Assembly: GCA_008477525.1 (NCBI GenBank)
Contig: SPDT01000001.1
Span: forward strand, 3,782,001 to 3,846,000
Direction: 5' to 3'
DNA length: 64,000 nt
Source: Hypomyces perniciosus
Lineage: Eukaryota; Ascomycota; Sordariomycetes; Hypocreales; Hypocreaceae
The notes beneath the pieces are model-generated. The model was not told the DNA's origin. It made no database searches and was given only the letters and a program-made list of their open reading frames with translations. This document shows positions 11,675 through 22,900 of the stretch, piece by piece (the first letter of the stretch is position 1; each line of letters begins with the position of its first letter). A program made the position numbers and the translations under genes.

Positions 11675-12435
11675 GCGTTTGGTGGCTAGACAAGGGCATC
11701 TTGACTTCTTGTTTCGAGAGATTTGGCGATTGTGGGCTTGATCAATAGGGAGTCAGGAGAGTGAGTGAGTGAGTGTACGGAGTATGTTAGCGGACATTCG
11801 TTATGAATTATCAATGCAGTCGTTGAGTATTACGTGGATGCATGGCGATTTCGCTACCCTACAACGTGATGTCACTTTCGAGACTTGATCGTGTTTCCTC
11901 TTTTTCCCCTCCTAACCCCGTTAGTCTTTGATATCTCCATGTAATATAAATAAATATTCCAAATAGTCTCGGCCATTTTGAGGAGAGATTATGGAACCTA
12001 CTTGGAAAATTTAGCAACTGCCGAGTAGGGACGCAAATAGCACACGCTCTATTACTTTGGAGGTTGCACAATGAGACTAGTAGCCACGAGTGGCGTACGA
12101 GTAAGGTGCCACGACATAGGGCTGAATATCTCTTGGGCCGCATTTCGGTGATACGAATCACATCAGCCAGCCAGGGGACAAGAGTACAATCTCAATCCGC
12201 TCATCCAAGACACAGAATTACGTACCAGCTTATTCAGATGGTCCATTTGCTCCTCTCGAAATCGAGTTGCCAACAACCCAAAAGTCCCATTTCTGTCTCT
12301 CCTCCTCTGCATTAGCGGCTAATCGGCCACTGATGGAGACACGTATTATATAATACTCCGCAGCCAATCAGCACTGGCTACTTAGCAATCCTTGAACTTC
12401 TTTTTGCTTCCCGGTCCGGAGCTTCATGGCGGCCA

Positions 12436-12450
12436 CTCCGATCATCGGAG
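12436..12450. promoter_or_regulatory. Perfect inverted repeat CTCCGAT-C-ATCGGAG upstream of LEU1
   Basis: Two 7-bp arms flank a single base and contain CCG-N5-CGG, the layout bound by many fungal Zn2Cys6 dimers. It lies about 340 bp before the LEU1 start codon. That a factor binds it is inference. Confidence 0.4.
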
Positions 12451-12452
12451 CG

Positions 12453-12462
12453 CCGCGGCCGG
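12453..12462. promoter_or_regulatory. Candidate Leu3-type site CCG-N4-CGG
   Basis: The sequence CCGCGGCCGG fits the CCG-N4-CGG core reported for the leucine regulator Leu3, but differs from its optimal form at one inner position. Its place in front of a leucine gene raises interest. Short CG-rich sites arise by chance, so support is modest. Confidence 0.3.
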
Positions 12463-12662
12463 TGAACCATCGGACTGGACAGCTGTGTTGAGTTTCGTTG
12501 ATAAAGCCAGCATTCCACTCTTTGACTTTTGCCTCTCTCTCGCCCTTTTTTTTCTTCGTTCTCACCCTAACAACATCAAACCTGTGTGGTTAACGCGCGC
12601 GTGCATCTTCAGACGGCCGCGAAGAAAGATCGAATTCGAGCCTCAGTTGCTCTCTTAATCAA

Positions 12663-12687
12663 TCTCCCCCTCCCCCTCCCCCACTCT
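12663..12687 (+). promoter_or_regulatory. Pyrimidine tract in the LEU1 leader
   Basis: A run of C and T about 100 bp before the ATG. Such CT tracts often lie just upstream of transcription starts in highly expressed filamentous-fungal genes. Confidence 0.5.
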
Positions 12688-12789
12688 AAAACACCTAAAC
12701 CTGGGTTTCTCGAGTAGACAAACCAAGGTTTTCTTTGCAATTCTTTTTTTTCTTCTTGTCTATCCGCTATAGCCACACATCCTCGCACA

Positions 12790-15342
12790 ATGCCTGTATC
12801 TGTAGGGACACCGCAGACGCTCTACGACAAGGTGCTCTCGAAGCACATTGTTGACGAGAAGCTCGATGGCACAATTCTCCTCTACATCGGTTCGTATATA
12901 CGCCCTCACTCGCCCCTTGGATTGGGAAGGCTGACCGTGTGAGGGGTTTAGATCGACACTTGGTCCACGAAGTGACATCACCGGTGCGTTTTTAGAACTT
13001 ATCCCGAGTCCATTCGATCCCAAGATGCGTACCGAATTACAATAATAATATGCTGACTCGGTTTGCCATGTAGCAAGCTTTCGAGGGTCTCAAGAATGCT
13101 GGTCGTCAAGTCCGCAGGCCGGACTGCACTCTGGCCACAACGGATCATGTAAGTGCTCGAGCTACACGCCCTGTCCCCCGATTACTGTCTTGCTAACCGC
13201 TATGGCGCTCTGTAGAACGTCCCGACTACCTCCCGGAAAGGCATGAAAGACATCGCCACCTTCATCGAAGAGGACGATTCCCGCACACAATGCGTCACCC
13301 TCGAGGAGAACGTCAAGGACTTTGGCCTGACGTACTTTGGCCTGGGCGATAAGCGCCAGGGCATTGTCCATGTCATCGGTCCGGAGCAGGGCTTCACTCT
13401 GCCCGGCACCACCGTCGTGTGCGGTGACAGCCATACCTCGACGCACGGCGCCTTCGGAGCCCTTGCCTTTGGCATTGGCACCAGTGAGGTCGAGCACGTT
13501 CTGGCTACGCAGTGCTTGATTACAAAGCGCAGCAAGAACATGCGGATACAAGTCGATGGCGAGTTGGCCCCTGGTGTCAGCTCCAAGGACATCGTCCTCC
13601 ACGCCATTGGCATGATTGGCACGGCTGGAGGCACCGGTGCTGTCATTGAGTTCTGCGGCTCCGTCATCCGGAGTCTCAGCATGGAGGCTCGTATGTCCAT
13701 CTGCAACATGTCAATCGAGGGTGGCGCTCGTGCCGGTATGGTTGCCCCTGATGAGATCACATTCGAGTATCTCAAGGGCAGGCCTCTGGCCCCCAAGTAC
13801 GGGTCCGACGAGTGGAACAAGGCCGTGGCCTACTGGACATCCCTCGCTTCAGACGAGGGCGCGAAATACGACATTGATGTCTTCATTGACGGCAAGGATA
13901 TCATCCCCACCGTGACCTGGGGTACCAGCCCTGAGGACGTCATCCCCATCACCGGAACAGTCCCCGACCCAGAGACCTTTGCCACCGAGGCTAAGAAGGC
14001 GGCTGGTAGAAGAATGCTCGAATATATGGGACTTACTGCAGGAACCCCCATGGAGGACATTGTCGTCGATAAGGTCTTCATCGGCTCCTGCACAAACTCC
14101 AGAATTGAGGACATGCGCGCTGCCGCCCACGTTGTCAAGGGCAAGAAGATCGCCGCTAATATCAAGCGGGCCCTGGTGGTCCCTGGCTCTGGCCTGGTCA
14201 AGAATCAGGCCGAGGAGGAGGGCATCGACCAGATCTTCATTGATGCCGGTTTCGAGTGGAGAGAGGCTGGCTGCAGCATGTGCCTTGGCATGAACCCTGA
14301 TATTCTGTCGCCCAAGGAGCGATGTGCCAGCACGTCTAACCGAAACTTCGAAGGTCGCCAGGGAGCTGGTGGTCGAACCCATCTCATGTCCCCCGTTATG
14401 GCTGCCGCCGCCGCCATCGTGGGCAAGCTGGCCGACGTCCGCAAGCTCTCTGAGTATACTACCAGCCCTCATGTCCAGGCTAGCATCTCACTCACACTTG
14501 CTGTTGAGAAGCCCCATGTCGACGAGAGTGCGGATGATTCCGAGGGGCAAGAGATTATCGGCGATCAACCCCATGACACACAGCCACACACCAACACCTT
14601 GGTGTCCAAGGGCACGTCGGCCGGCATGCCCAAGTTCACAATCTTGAAGGGCATCACGGCCCCTATGGATCTGGCCAACATCGATACCGACGCCATCATC
14701 CCCAAGCAGTTCCTCAAGACCATCAAGCGTACCGGCTTGGGCACGGCTCTCTTCCACAACCTGCGCTACAAGCCAGACGGCTCTGAAGACCCCAGTTTCG
14801 TCCTGAACCAGGAGCCCTACCGGAGTTCCAAGATCTTGGTCTGCACGGGTCCCAATTTCGGCTGCGGCAGCTCGCGAGAGCACGCACCCTGGGCCCTGCT
14901 CGACTTCGGCATCAAGTGCGTCATCGCACCCTCGTTCGCCGACATCTTCAACAACAACGTCTTCAAGAACGGCATGTTGCCCATCACGATCGCCAACAAG
15001 GCCGAAATCGACGCCATCGCCGCCGAGGCCCGCGCCGGCAAGGAGGTCGAGATCGACCTGCCCAACCAGCTCATCAAGAACGCCGCCGGCGAGACCATCT
15101 GCGCCTTTGACGTCGAGGAGTTCAGGAAACACTGCCTGGTCAACGGCCTCGATGACATTGGCCTGACGATGCAGCTCGAGGATAAGATCTCCGAGTTTGA
15201 GAAGAAGAGGACGCTGGAGACGCCGTGGCTGGACGGCACGGCGTATTTGAAACGGGGCAAGGATGGCAGGCTGGCCGCCAAGGCGGTGCCTGTGCCTAAG
15301 ACGAATCGCGGAGAGGAGAAGAAGGAGCCGTTGGAGTGGTAA
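12790..15342 (+). CDS. LEU1: 3-isopropylmalate dehydratase (isopropylmalate isomerase), single chain
   Basis: Exons 12790-12889, 12952-12983, 13074-13148 and 13216-15342 give 777 residues, close to yeast Leu1 (779). The enzyme isomerises 2- to 3-isopropylmalate, the second step of leucine synthesis. The large-subunit part carries ATTDHNVPTT (about residues 65-74) and the three cysteines for a 4Fe-4S cluster: one in [14 protein letters not shown] (about 361) and two in GCSMCLG (about 422 and 425). A poorly conserved linker (about 500-540) leads to the swivel domain with [15 protein letters not shown] and [15 protein letters not shown], so both bacterial subunits are fused in one chain, as is normal in fungi. 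The three small introns crowd the first 430 bp; the rest is one exon. Confidence 0.97.
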
Positions 15343-15657
15343 TGAAGCATTCTCTTTTCACATGTTTTCCTTTTTTTCTTGTCTAAAAGTACGATGGATA
15401 CTACTATTATTGGTCTTCTGCCATTAGCACACATCAGGAGGTGTCGATAGGAGGGAGAATACGTGGGTATGGTATATAAGCTTACCATATTCGGCCGAGG
15501 GCCATGAATTGAATATGCGTCATCTATGCGCAACTGCGAGGAAAGAGACATTTCCTGCAGTTTATTTGAACATCAAACAATCATATACATACAAATAAGC
15601 CCGCTTTCCTATGTGAAGTTTTGTTGTTATATTCGTCTTACTTGCAATTAGAACCGG
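15343..15657. other. Intergenic, convergent 3' ends
   Basis: The region is T-rich and AT-rich and holds only the 3' UTRs of LEU1 and the methyltransferase gene. Confidence 0.7.
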
Positions 15658-16723
15658 TTAATACTGAGACTCTCGTCGAAGGACCCCAACATGGACCACA
15701 AACCCAGCTCCTGGGCGTAACTTCTCAGGCAACGTCTCCTCGGGAACCCGCCAGACATGAAAACTCTCACTAAACGCCGCGAGCCATGACCGAAAGACTT
15801 CATCGTTGCGAAGCTGCTGGGCCACAATGCACAGACACGGCGGCGGCCCGGCAGAATTGTCGTTGTCAGAGCCAGAGAGGCGGCGCAACTTGCACACGTC
15901 CACGCAAGTCTGCACAAAGGGCTGGACGAGGGCGTAATTGTAAACGCAATCACACGCGATAACAGCATCGAAAGATGTGGTCGTGTCAGGGGAGCCGGTG
16001 AGCGAAGGTGTAGGCTGGTCGGTTTCCCAGTCCAGCGTCTCGAAGCGAATATCCGCCGCAACAGCCATTGCGCTCGTCTTGCTGCTTGAGGTTTTCTTGG
16101 ATTTTGTTCCCGCAGGGCGTCGAGAAGATGGAGTGACGGAGGGCAGGTTCTCTTGCAGATTCTGCTGTATGAACTTGTGCACGTAAGGCTGATCCGTGAG
16201 AACGTAGCGCGCAACGCGATATGACAAGGCCAGGGCGTTAAGGGGCGAAATGCCGCATCCGAGTTCCAGGATAGTAGAGGACTGGCCCAGCGCGCCGGTG
16301 CGAAAGAAGATGTTCTCAGGGGCGGAGATCCATTCCGCAAAGAGGGGGGTTACTTTCCAGAGCACTATTTCGTGTTTATTAGTCTCCCAAGACGAGGAAA
16401 ACGATGTCAGGAAACGGACCTGCCCCAGTGGTGCCGCCGGCACGGCTGGACGAAAGTACACCAGGTGATTGATGAATGACAAAGTCCCGTCCGCCAACAA
16501 CGAGGTCGAGAACATTGGCCTTGGGGTCAATGAAGCCTAGGTTTTGAGACGGGATGGGGTGAGAGTAGAGGAGGAATGTCTCTGGCCCGCGTCAACATCA
16601 GTGCTACTACTTTGGTTGATTGAAAGAGAGTGAGGTCAGTTGAGAGAACAGACATGACATACCCTCGTCTGGGTCTTCAATCTCGGCTTCGAGTTGGGAT
16701 ACTAGCCCCTGGAGGTCATCCAT
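15658..16723 (-). CDS. RKM5: Rkm5-like protein-lysine methyltransferase (methyltransferase 16 family)
   Basis: Exons 16663-16723, 16420-16581 and 15658-16364 give 309 residues. The reading begins MDDLQGLVSQLEAEIEDPDE; exon 2 adds ETFLLYSHPIPSQNLGF and QSPGVLSSSRAGGTTGA; exon 3 starts VLWKVTPLFAEW. This order matches fungal Rkm5 proteins. The AdoMet-binding loop is ILELGCGISPLNALALS, and the post-II motif lies in FDAVIACDCVYNYALVQPF. Yeast Rkm5 methylates a lysine of ribosomal protein uL1. Fungal members are often mislabelled as a pyrimidine deaminase in databases. The uninterrupted frame starting at 16530 has a wrong N terminus: its first 50 or so residues are exon 2 and intron 2 read in another frame. 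Confidence 0.87.
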
Positions 16724-17219
16724 TTTCAGGGGAGAGTGTAAGTCGTCGATAACGCTCCCGAGTTGGCGAATGGGAGAGACTAAGATGAGTTGCGCTGTCA
16801 AAGCTATCACGGTAGAGACCCGCTTTTCTGTTTTGGGGCTATAATAGTAATATAATTTATCACCACTCGTACTTATAGATGACACCGAATAGACTTGACA
16901 AGTCATTGGGAACGAGAAATATTTGTGTACCTTGAGAATCGGACGGATAAATCATCTGTTAGCCGATATTGGTATGAAGATACATCAAAGCATGGGCCTC
17001 GCAGGACACTTCATGCCCTGTTTTCCTGTTTCTTTCTTTCTTTCTTTCTTCTTTCTCGTCCCAGACGTGTTATCCTCGCAAAACAAAAGATCAAGGAGCC
17101 CCATAGCAGAGAGAAAACATACAAACAGGAGACACCCGCTCTTGGCAACGTGAGCCAGAGCCTCTTTCATGTACCAATCGCCCGGAGAAAAATGAACAAC
17201 AGAACATGTGGATACCAAT
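16724..17219. other. Intergenic, 496 bp
   Basis: It holds the promoter of the methyltransferase gene and the 3' end of the calcium-sensor gene. A TTTC microsatellite lies at 17028-17056. No gene is visible. Confidence 0.6.
17028..17056. repeat. (TTTC)n microsatellite
   Basis: About six TTTC units with one shortened unit, in the region downstream of the NCS-1 gene. Confidence 0.85.
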
Positions 17220-18156
17220 CTACACAAGCCCGTCGTAGAGGGAGAGTGCTGAGACGATGGTCTCGTCTCGTTTGCTGCCCTCCTTGAACTCTTCCATATC
17301 CAAACTGCCGTTCTCATCCTTGTCCATCATGCGGAAGATCTTCTTGACACGCTTCTCAGGAGTATCTTCGTCCTCGGGGAGTTTGACCATGGAGCCAACC
17401 TATGCGCTCATGTTAGCACAGCCAACTGTGGAAAACACCTTTACCGCATACCATCTTGTAGATCGCCTCGACAATCTGAAGCATCTCGTCGTAAGTAATC
17501 TTGCCGTCGCCGTCAATGTCGTACAACTGGAAGGCCCAATCCAGCTTGTCCTCCATCTTGCCTCGGCTAGTAACACTCAAAGCGCAGATGAACTCTTTGA
17601 AGTCAATGGTTCCGGATTTATCGGTATCGAAAACGTTGAAAACGTAGTCGGCAAAAGCGCTCGGGTCACCGAACGGGAAGAATTGCCGATAAATCTTCTG
17701 AAACTCCTCTTTGGAGAGCATGCCCGAGGGGCAGTCCTTGAGGAAGCCTGGTCAACGCGCAAGATGAGTTAGACTTGCATGTTCACAAAAAGGAATGTGC
17801 GTCACCACAAGGAGGGGTTCGCTTTAGCTAAGACGGCGCTCACCCTTGTACCATTGCTGCAGCTCCTTCTTATCAAAATGAGTCGACTTTTGGAGCTCAG
17901 CGAGCTGCTCTTGCGAGAGTTTTGACTGCCTGGAGGGAGATCAGGGTCAGCCTCAAGATACGCTGGTTGTCGTGATGAATAGATCCAAGCACGAATGACG
18001 TCGTATCAGCCCTGGCCAAGCAGGGGACCTCAAGAGTCAGAACCAAGTCTGGCGCCAACGTCTGGCGACAACCTCCCTCGGCCCATGGGCTGATGCGATG
18101 CGAACGAATGCATAAGATTCAGGGGGATTTCGCGGTCCCACTCACGATTTGCCCAT
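17220..18156 (-). CDS. ncs1: Neuronal calcium sensor 1 (frequenin) homologue
   Basis: Exons 18146-18156, 17844-17929, 17452-17747 and 17220-17399 give 190 residues, the standard NCS-1 length. Exon 1 is only 11 bp (Met-Gly-Lys plus two bases), and the 216-bp first intron separates it from the rest; joined, the N terminus is [16 protein letters not shown] with a myristoylation glycine. Three EF hands have good calcium loops: [26 protein letters not shown] and [13 protein letters not shown]. The first, degenerate hand contains KDCPSG, as in all NCS-1. The protein senses Ca2+ at membranes and activates phosphatidylinositol 4-kinase; in fungi it affects growth, Ca2+ tolerance and stress responses (family knowledge). 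All four exon phases fit. Confidence 0.95.
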
Positions 18157-19477
18157 ACTCTTGTCCCAGGACTAGTTGAAGATGCTGGAAATCCGTCGTC
18201 AAGCTAGGAGGGGGAAACGGTATCGCAGCGTCGATGGGAGTGCAGAGAGTGGCGGAGTGTCGCTGGGAATTGCGTCGTGGAGAGGAGAGGAGAGAAGAGG
18301 TCGCGCGATCGTTCGTATGCTTTGGGGAATCTCTAGTATCGGATTATGCTATTACCGCAGCAGGAAGGTATCGTATCCGCCTCGGCTAGAATCGTCGTTC
18401 GTAATCGCGCGTCGTCAGCCAGGCAGTATCTGGAGTCTTCTACTTGTTGCACATCATGAGCGTGTGTTTGATCGATTGAAATGGCGGGCGAACGAACCGC
18501 CTTAATAATCTCGAATTTCTAAGCGGGGAAGTAAAGGCGACGGATAATGTATCGAGCGGGAAAGGCGAAATCGGAGGTAAACGATGGATGCACTGATATC
18601 AGGGCTTATGGGACGGGACCGGTTGATCAGATTCAATCGTGGAAACGAGGGCAGAAGGAGATTTGGTGAGAATGATGATGGTTTGAATGAGGAGAGTTGA
18701 CAACAAGACGGAGAGAGTGAGAGACAGACACCATATGAATGGATAAGGGAGGGAACCCACGGGCGAAGTAGAGAGGGAGGAGGGGCCGCCACCACTGATT
18801 GAGCGCTTGAGCCGCGTTCCATTGCGCTGTAATTCCTACTAACCCGCCCGTAATAGCGTAGCGTAGCGCCGCGGCAGCCCCAAACTGCACTGCTGTCCGC
18901 TGTTCTGTTGGCGTAACGTGCCGCTATAACTTGTTGTACTCGTCATCCGCTACTTCGTAGAGCGGGCGTCTCGACCTGACCTTTGAGATGATTCATGGAA
19001 ACCCAATACACTTCCACCCACAAATGCTACTACAATATTCTATATAGGTATACCATATACTACCAAGTATTACTACTCGTACCTGATAGTAAGTACCTGA
19101 TAGTAAGTAGTAGGTAGTACTCTCTCTATCTGGCAGGCAGCTTGCAAATTGCAGGGTTCCCATGTGATACCCCAGCGGAGCGTAATATGATCTCATTTGT
19201 CTAAAGCAGCGTCACCTGCAGGAGGGGACAGTCCGGCCGGTCTCGAACGCCTGCCAAGTTACCTTAAAATCTGGGTGGACCAACCGGTTTAATATGGTAG
19301 AGAAGGTCATCGGAAGTCCGATGTGTTGGGGGGACATTTGCATGCATATTACTAAGGCATTTGGGATATCGCATTAGCTGGAACGGCCAGGTTTGTCGTA
19401 GGTGTGTGTGTGTGTACTTCGTATAGAAGAAGGATAACCTCGGCAAAAAGAATGAGTTAAAAAAGAGAAAAAAGATG
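18157..19477. other. Intergenic, 1.3 kb
   Basis: It contains the promoter of ncs1, a purine-rich GGAGAGGAGAGGAGAG stretch near 18280, a 14-bp tandem duplication at 19081 and two TACTTCGTA motifs (18951, 19415). No coding region is supported. Confidence 0.6.
19081..19108. repeat. 14-bp perfect tandem duplication ACCTGATAGTAAGT
   Basis: Two adjacent identical copies, followed by AGTAGGTAGTAC, which resembles the end of the unit. It looks like a recent slippage event. Confidence 0.85.
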
Positions 19478-19586
19478 GGGCTTCACCGGGATTCGAACCC
19501 GGGGCCTCCTGCAAAGGCGATTCTGAAGAATCGGGGACTTCAGGTGTTTTCCCGAAGCAGGAATCATACCACTAGACCATGAAGCC
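19478..19586 (-). tRNA. tRNA-Pro (anticodon CGG), with a 37-nt intron
   Basis: On the minus strand the 5' arm GGCTTCA pairs with 3' TGAAGCC. A D arm (TGGTCTAGTGGTATGA), the anticodon stem CCTGC/GCAGG and a T arm with CCGGGTTCGAATCCCGG are all present. The loop TTCGGG-T places CGG at positions 34-36. An intron occupies 19514-19550, directly after position 37, the standard place. The spliced tRNA has 72 nt; the final CCA is not encoded. Confidence 0.93.
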
Positions 19587-19992
19587 AGATAGTAGACTTG
19601 GAAGCCGCTGGACTTGTTGGGATTCGGATGAATTAACTTATTCTATATACCTAGTGCATCCAAATAGTACTCCCATCAACGGTGCATCTTGCTGGACGAA
19701 GTAAATCGGATTTTCCTTTCCCTTCACCATCAGTTTTAGATAGACTCATTCAATCACACTTCCTTATTTTCACATTTCTTCTGTTTTTCTAGTTTTACAT
19801 CTTACAGAAAAAGGTTTGATTTACCACAACTTATATATGATTGCTATGAAGGAAGATATGCATTCTTTTACTAAGCGTTCCCAAGGCGTTGGTCTGAAAC
19901 ATATCATCACCACTTTCATATCTCATTCAATAGCTTCTATACAGCTAACCACCGGTTTATTTATTCTATTATTCAGATTCACATTACATCGT
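19587..19992. other. Intergenic, 406 bp
   Basis: AT-rich sequence between the 5' side of tRNA-Pro and the 3' end of the ABC transporter gene. No gene is visible. Confidence 0.65.
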
Positions 19993-22900
19993 TTATTTCA
20001 CCTCCAACAGCGCTTGAAGTTCTTCCAACTCTCCGCTGTGATACACCATATCATAAAACTGTCCCTTTGCATTATACAACCCCCGAGGCGAGCCGTACCT
20101 GCAAAACTCAAGGTTAGCAAAACAATCACCCATCAGATCTGCAACGGGGAAAACAGGGGTAGTCTTACTCTATCACTTTGCCTGCACTCATCACCACGAC
20201 GCTGTCGTAGTCAATAATCGTTCGCAAGCGGTGCGCAATCGTCACCAACGTGCGATCCCCTCTCGCGGCCTCGAGCTCCTTGCGGAGGACCTGCTGAATC
20301 CCCCGATCCGTCTCATAGTCCATACTGGCGGTGGCTTCATCCAGGAGCATGACTTTACTCTGGCGGATCAACGCGCGGCAGAGTGACAGCACCTGGCGCT
20401 GGCCATGGGAGAAGTTCTCACCGCGAGCATCCACTTCGGTTGATAGAGAGATGCCCTGGGATTGGCCGTGGATAGAACGTCCGTCGCTGTCGACAGTGAT
20501 AGTCTCGTCGGATGAGTCGTCGCTGGAGAAGGATGCGATGCCCTTGCAGTTTTCGAGGGCTTTCTCGAGTGTTTCTAGCGGAAGGAGACCGGTAGGGTCA
20601 AGGTTGGATTGTACTGATCCGTTGAACAACACTGCCTCTTGTGGGATGATGGTAAGACCTTCGCGAAGCCTTCGTCTAGGAACTTTTGTGATGTCGATTC
20701 CGTCGTAGAGAATCTGGCCAGAAACGACGTGCGTGAAGCGTAAGAGTGATAGGACAAGCGTGCTCTTGCCAGAGCCAGTTCTTCCGACAACTGCAACACG
20801 TTCTCCTGCTTTGAACTTCAAGTTGACATTGGTGAGAATGTTCGGACCGTCCGGATCGTATCGGATCGTCACATCGCGGAACTCAATCTCTCCAGACCGA
20901 GGCCAGTTCTTGGGAACAACCTGGCTTTCATCATCCGCATATTCGCCCTCCTCAGGATAGGGCTTATCCTCCTTCTCCTCTGGTTCCAGCTTGACGTATT
21001 CCTTGACTCTGTGGAAGCTTTGCATCTCTACCTCAAGATCGTTCATGGCTCGCACCAACATTAAGATAGTTTGACTCAGTCCATTGGCGTTTGTCAGCGA
21101 GAAACCGACCAGGCCGGCACCAACCAGCCCAACCTTGGTGAGCGCGATAACGCCAGCCAAGAGAGCAACGAGAGCAGTCACAAAATCGACTCGCATAGCT
21201 ACCCACCGGTTGCAGTTAAAATTGGCCTCAGATGCGGCTGACCATACCCGCAGCTTAGCTGCAAGATCTTGACCAAAAGTCTCGCTCATCCCTGCCCTTG
21301 CTCGAATAACAGACAATCCTGCGAGCGTATCGGCGAACTGGGAGAACACGGGTGACTGTGCCGAGGAAGTAAGACGCTTGATAATAACCGCTGTTCGCGT
21401 ATACATTTCGCCCACCACAACACCAAAAACGCAAGTGAAGAACGCCGGAGCCATGAAGATGGGCATAATTGAGCTCACAGCAGCGACCCGGAAGAACAAC
21501 ATCATGATGGAGTCGAGAGTCATGCGGAGCATGGGGCTCAACATTCCGTCGATTGACGCCATATCGCCAGAGAATCTGTTGGTGATACGGCCGATTGGGA
21601 TGAGCTTGAACCACGACAGGGGAACGCTCATAATGGCACGGATGAAGTCGTTGTGAAGTTTCCGGGCGGCGCGCCACGCACCCCATTCAAAGGTGATGAT
21701 GATGAGACCAAACGAAAACAGCTCTGCGAAAGTGAGTGCTGCATAGATACCCATGTAATAGGCGATGTCAACATGAGCGTTGTGGTCGTAGGCTTCAACC
21801 CAGATCGACATCCAGTAACTCGAGGCAAAGAAGAAAATGTTTGACAAAAGTAAACCCAACAGGCAGGCAAATGCAAAGACTGGGTGTCCGAAATATCCCA
21901 TGTATTGCAAGACTGGTGCTTTGGGTTAGTTTCATCAGAGGTAAAAGTAAAAAGGGGTGTGTGTCATACATGTCAAACGGCCGATCTTGCCGGACGCTTT
22001 CATCTCCTGATCAACTATATCCTTGGCGGATACTTCATCTGCAACTTTTGTGGTGTCGTTCAAGGCATCACCGTTCGCTTGGAGTTCAGGCTCTGGGGGG
22101 GTCTCCGTTTCCGTTTCATCGTCGGCATCTCCGCCAAGAACTTCAGCAATCGTGATCGGCGTGCGGACAACACCAATGTTGGGCTCAGCGCTCTGGACTT
22201 GGCCCTTGTCGAGTGAGATGGCAAGGTCTGCCTGCGAGGAGATCCACGGGATTTGGGTGACCAAGACAACCGTTCTACCTTTGAGGAGATCACTGCAGAA
22301 GCAGTGTTTCCAGACTCCAGCTGCCGTCTTGGCGTCCAGAGCAGAGAAGATGTCATCTAGGAGCAGAATTGGCGACTTGGAATACAGTGCTCTGGCCAAG
22401 GCAACTCGTGCTTTTTGTCCTCCAGAGAGGGATGTGCCGTTCTCGCCGACCGTAGTCATGTCGCCATCGGGCAACTCCTTGAAATCCACGAGGAGGCAGC
22501 AAGCCTCGATAACGCGATCGTAGCGAGCTCGCTCCATGGGACTTTGGAAGAGAATGTTGGCTTGGACAGTATCATTCTGGAGCCACGCAGACTGTGATGC
22601 GAATGCAATATCACTGGGCGCGGTTACCTTGCCGCCCTCCAAGTGAGTCTCACCTAGGATTGCAAGTAACAGTGTTGATTTTCCACTTCCACTTTGACCA
22701 GAAATGACGTTGAGACCTCCCTCAACAAAGTCAAGGGAAACATCCTCAAGAAAGAAAGTGGCCTTTTTGTTTCGTCGGAAGGAAGCATTCTCAATCCTCA
22801 GGGGCCCGATAGGATATCGTACAAGCGGGACGGTACTCTCGAAATACTTGTCTAGTCGATTGAAGGCCACGGTCGCCGCTGCAAAGTTTCTGGAGAATGA

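Larger units (their letters stand above)
11675..12789. other. Intergenic region with the LEU1 promoter
   Basis: The first half is the 3' region of the preceding gene, with one TACGGAGTA motif at 11776. The second half is the LEU1 promoter, with CCG/CGG elements at 12436-12462, T-rich stretches and a pyrimidine tract before the start codon. No further gene is supported. Confidence 0.6.

Noticed and set aside
12411..12419. CCGGTCCGG as a second Leu3 site
   Set aside because: The spacing is CCG-N3-CGG, which does not fit the N4 requirement of Leu3.
16420..16530. Start of the methyltransferase at 16530
   Set aside because: The residues before VLWKVTPLF come from exon 2 in a wrong frame plus intron 2. 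The three-exon model matches the Rkm5 family from its first residues.
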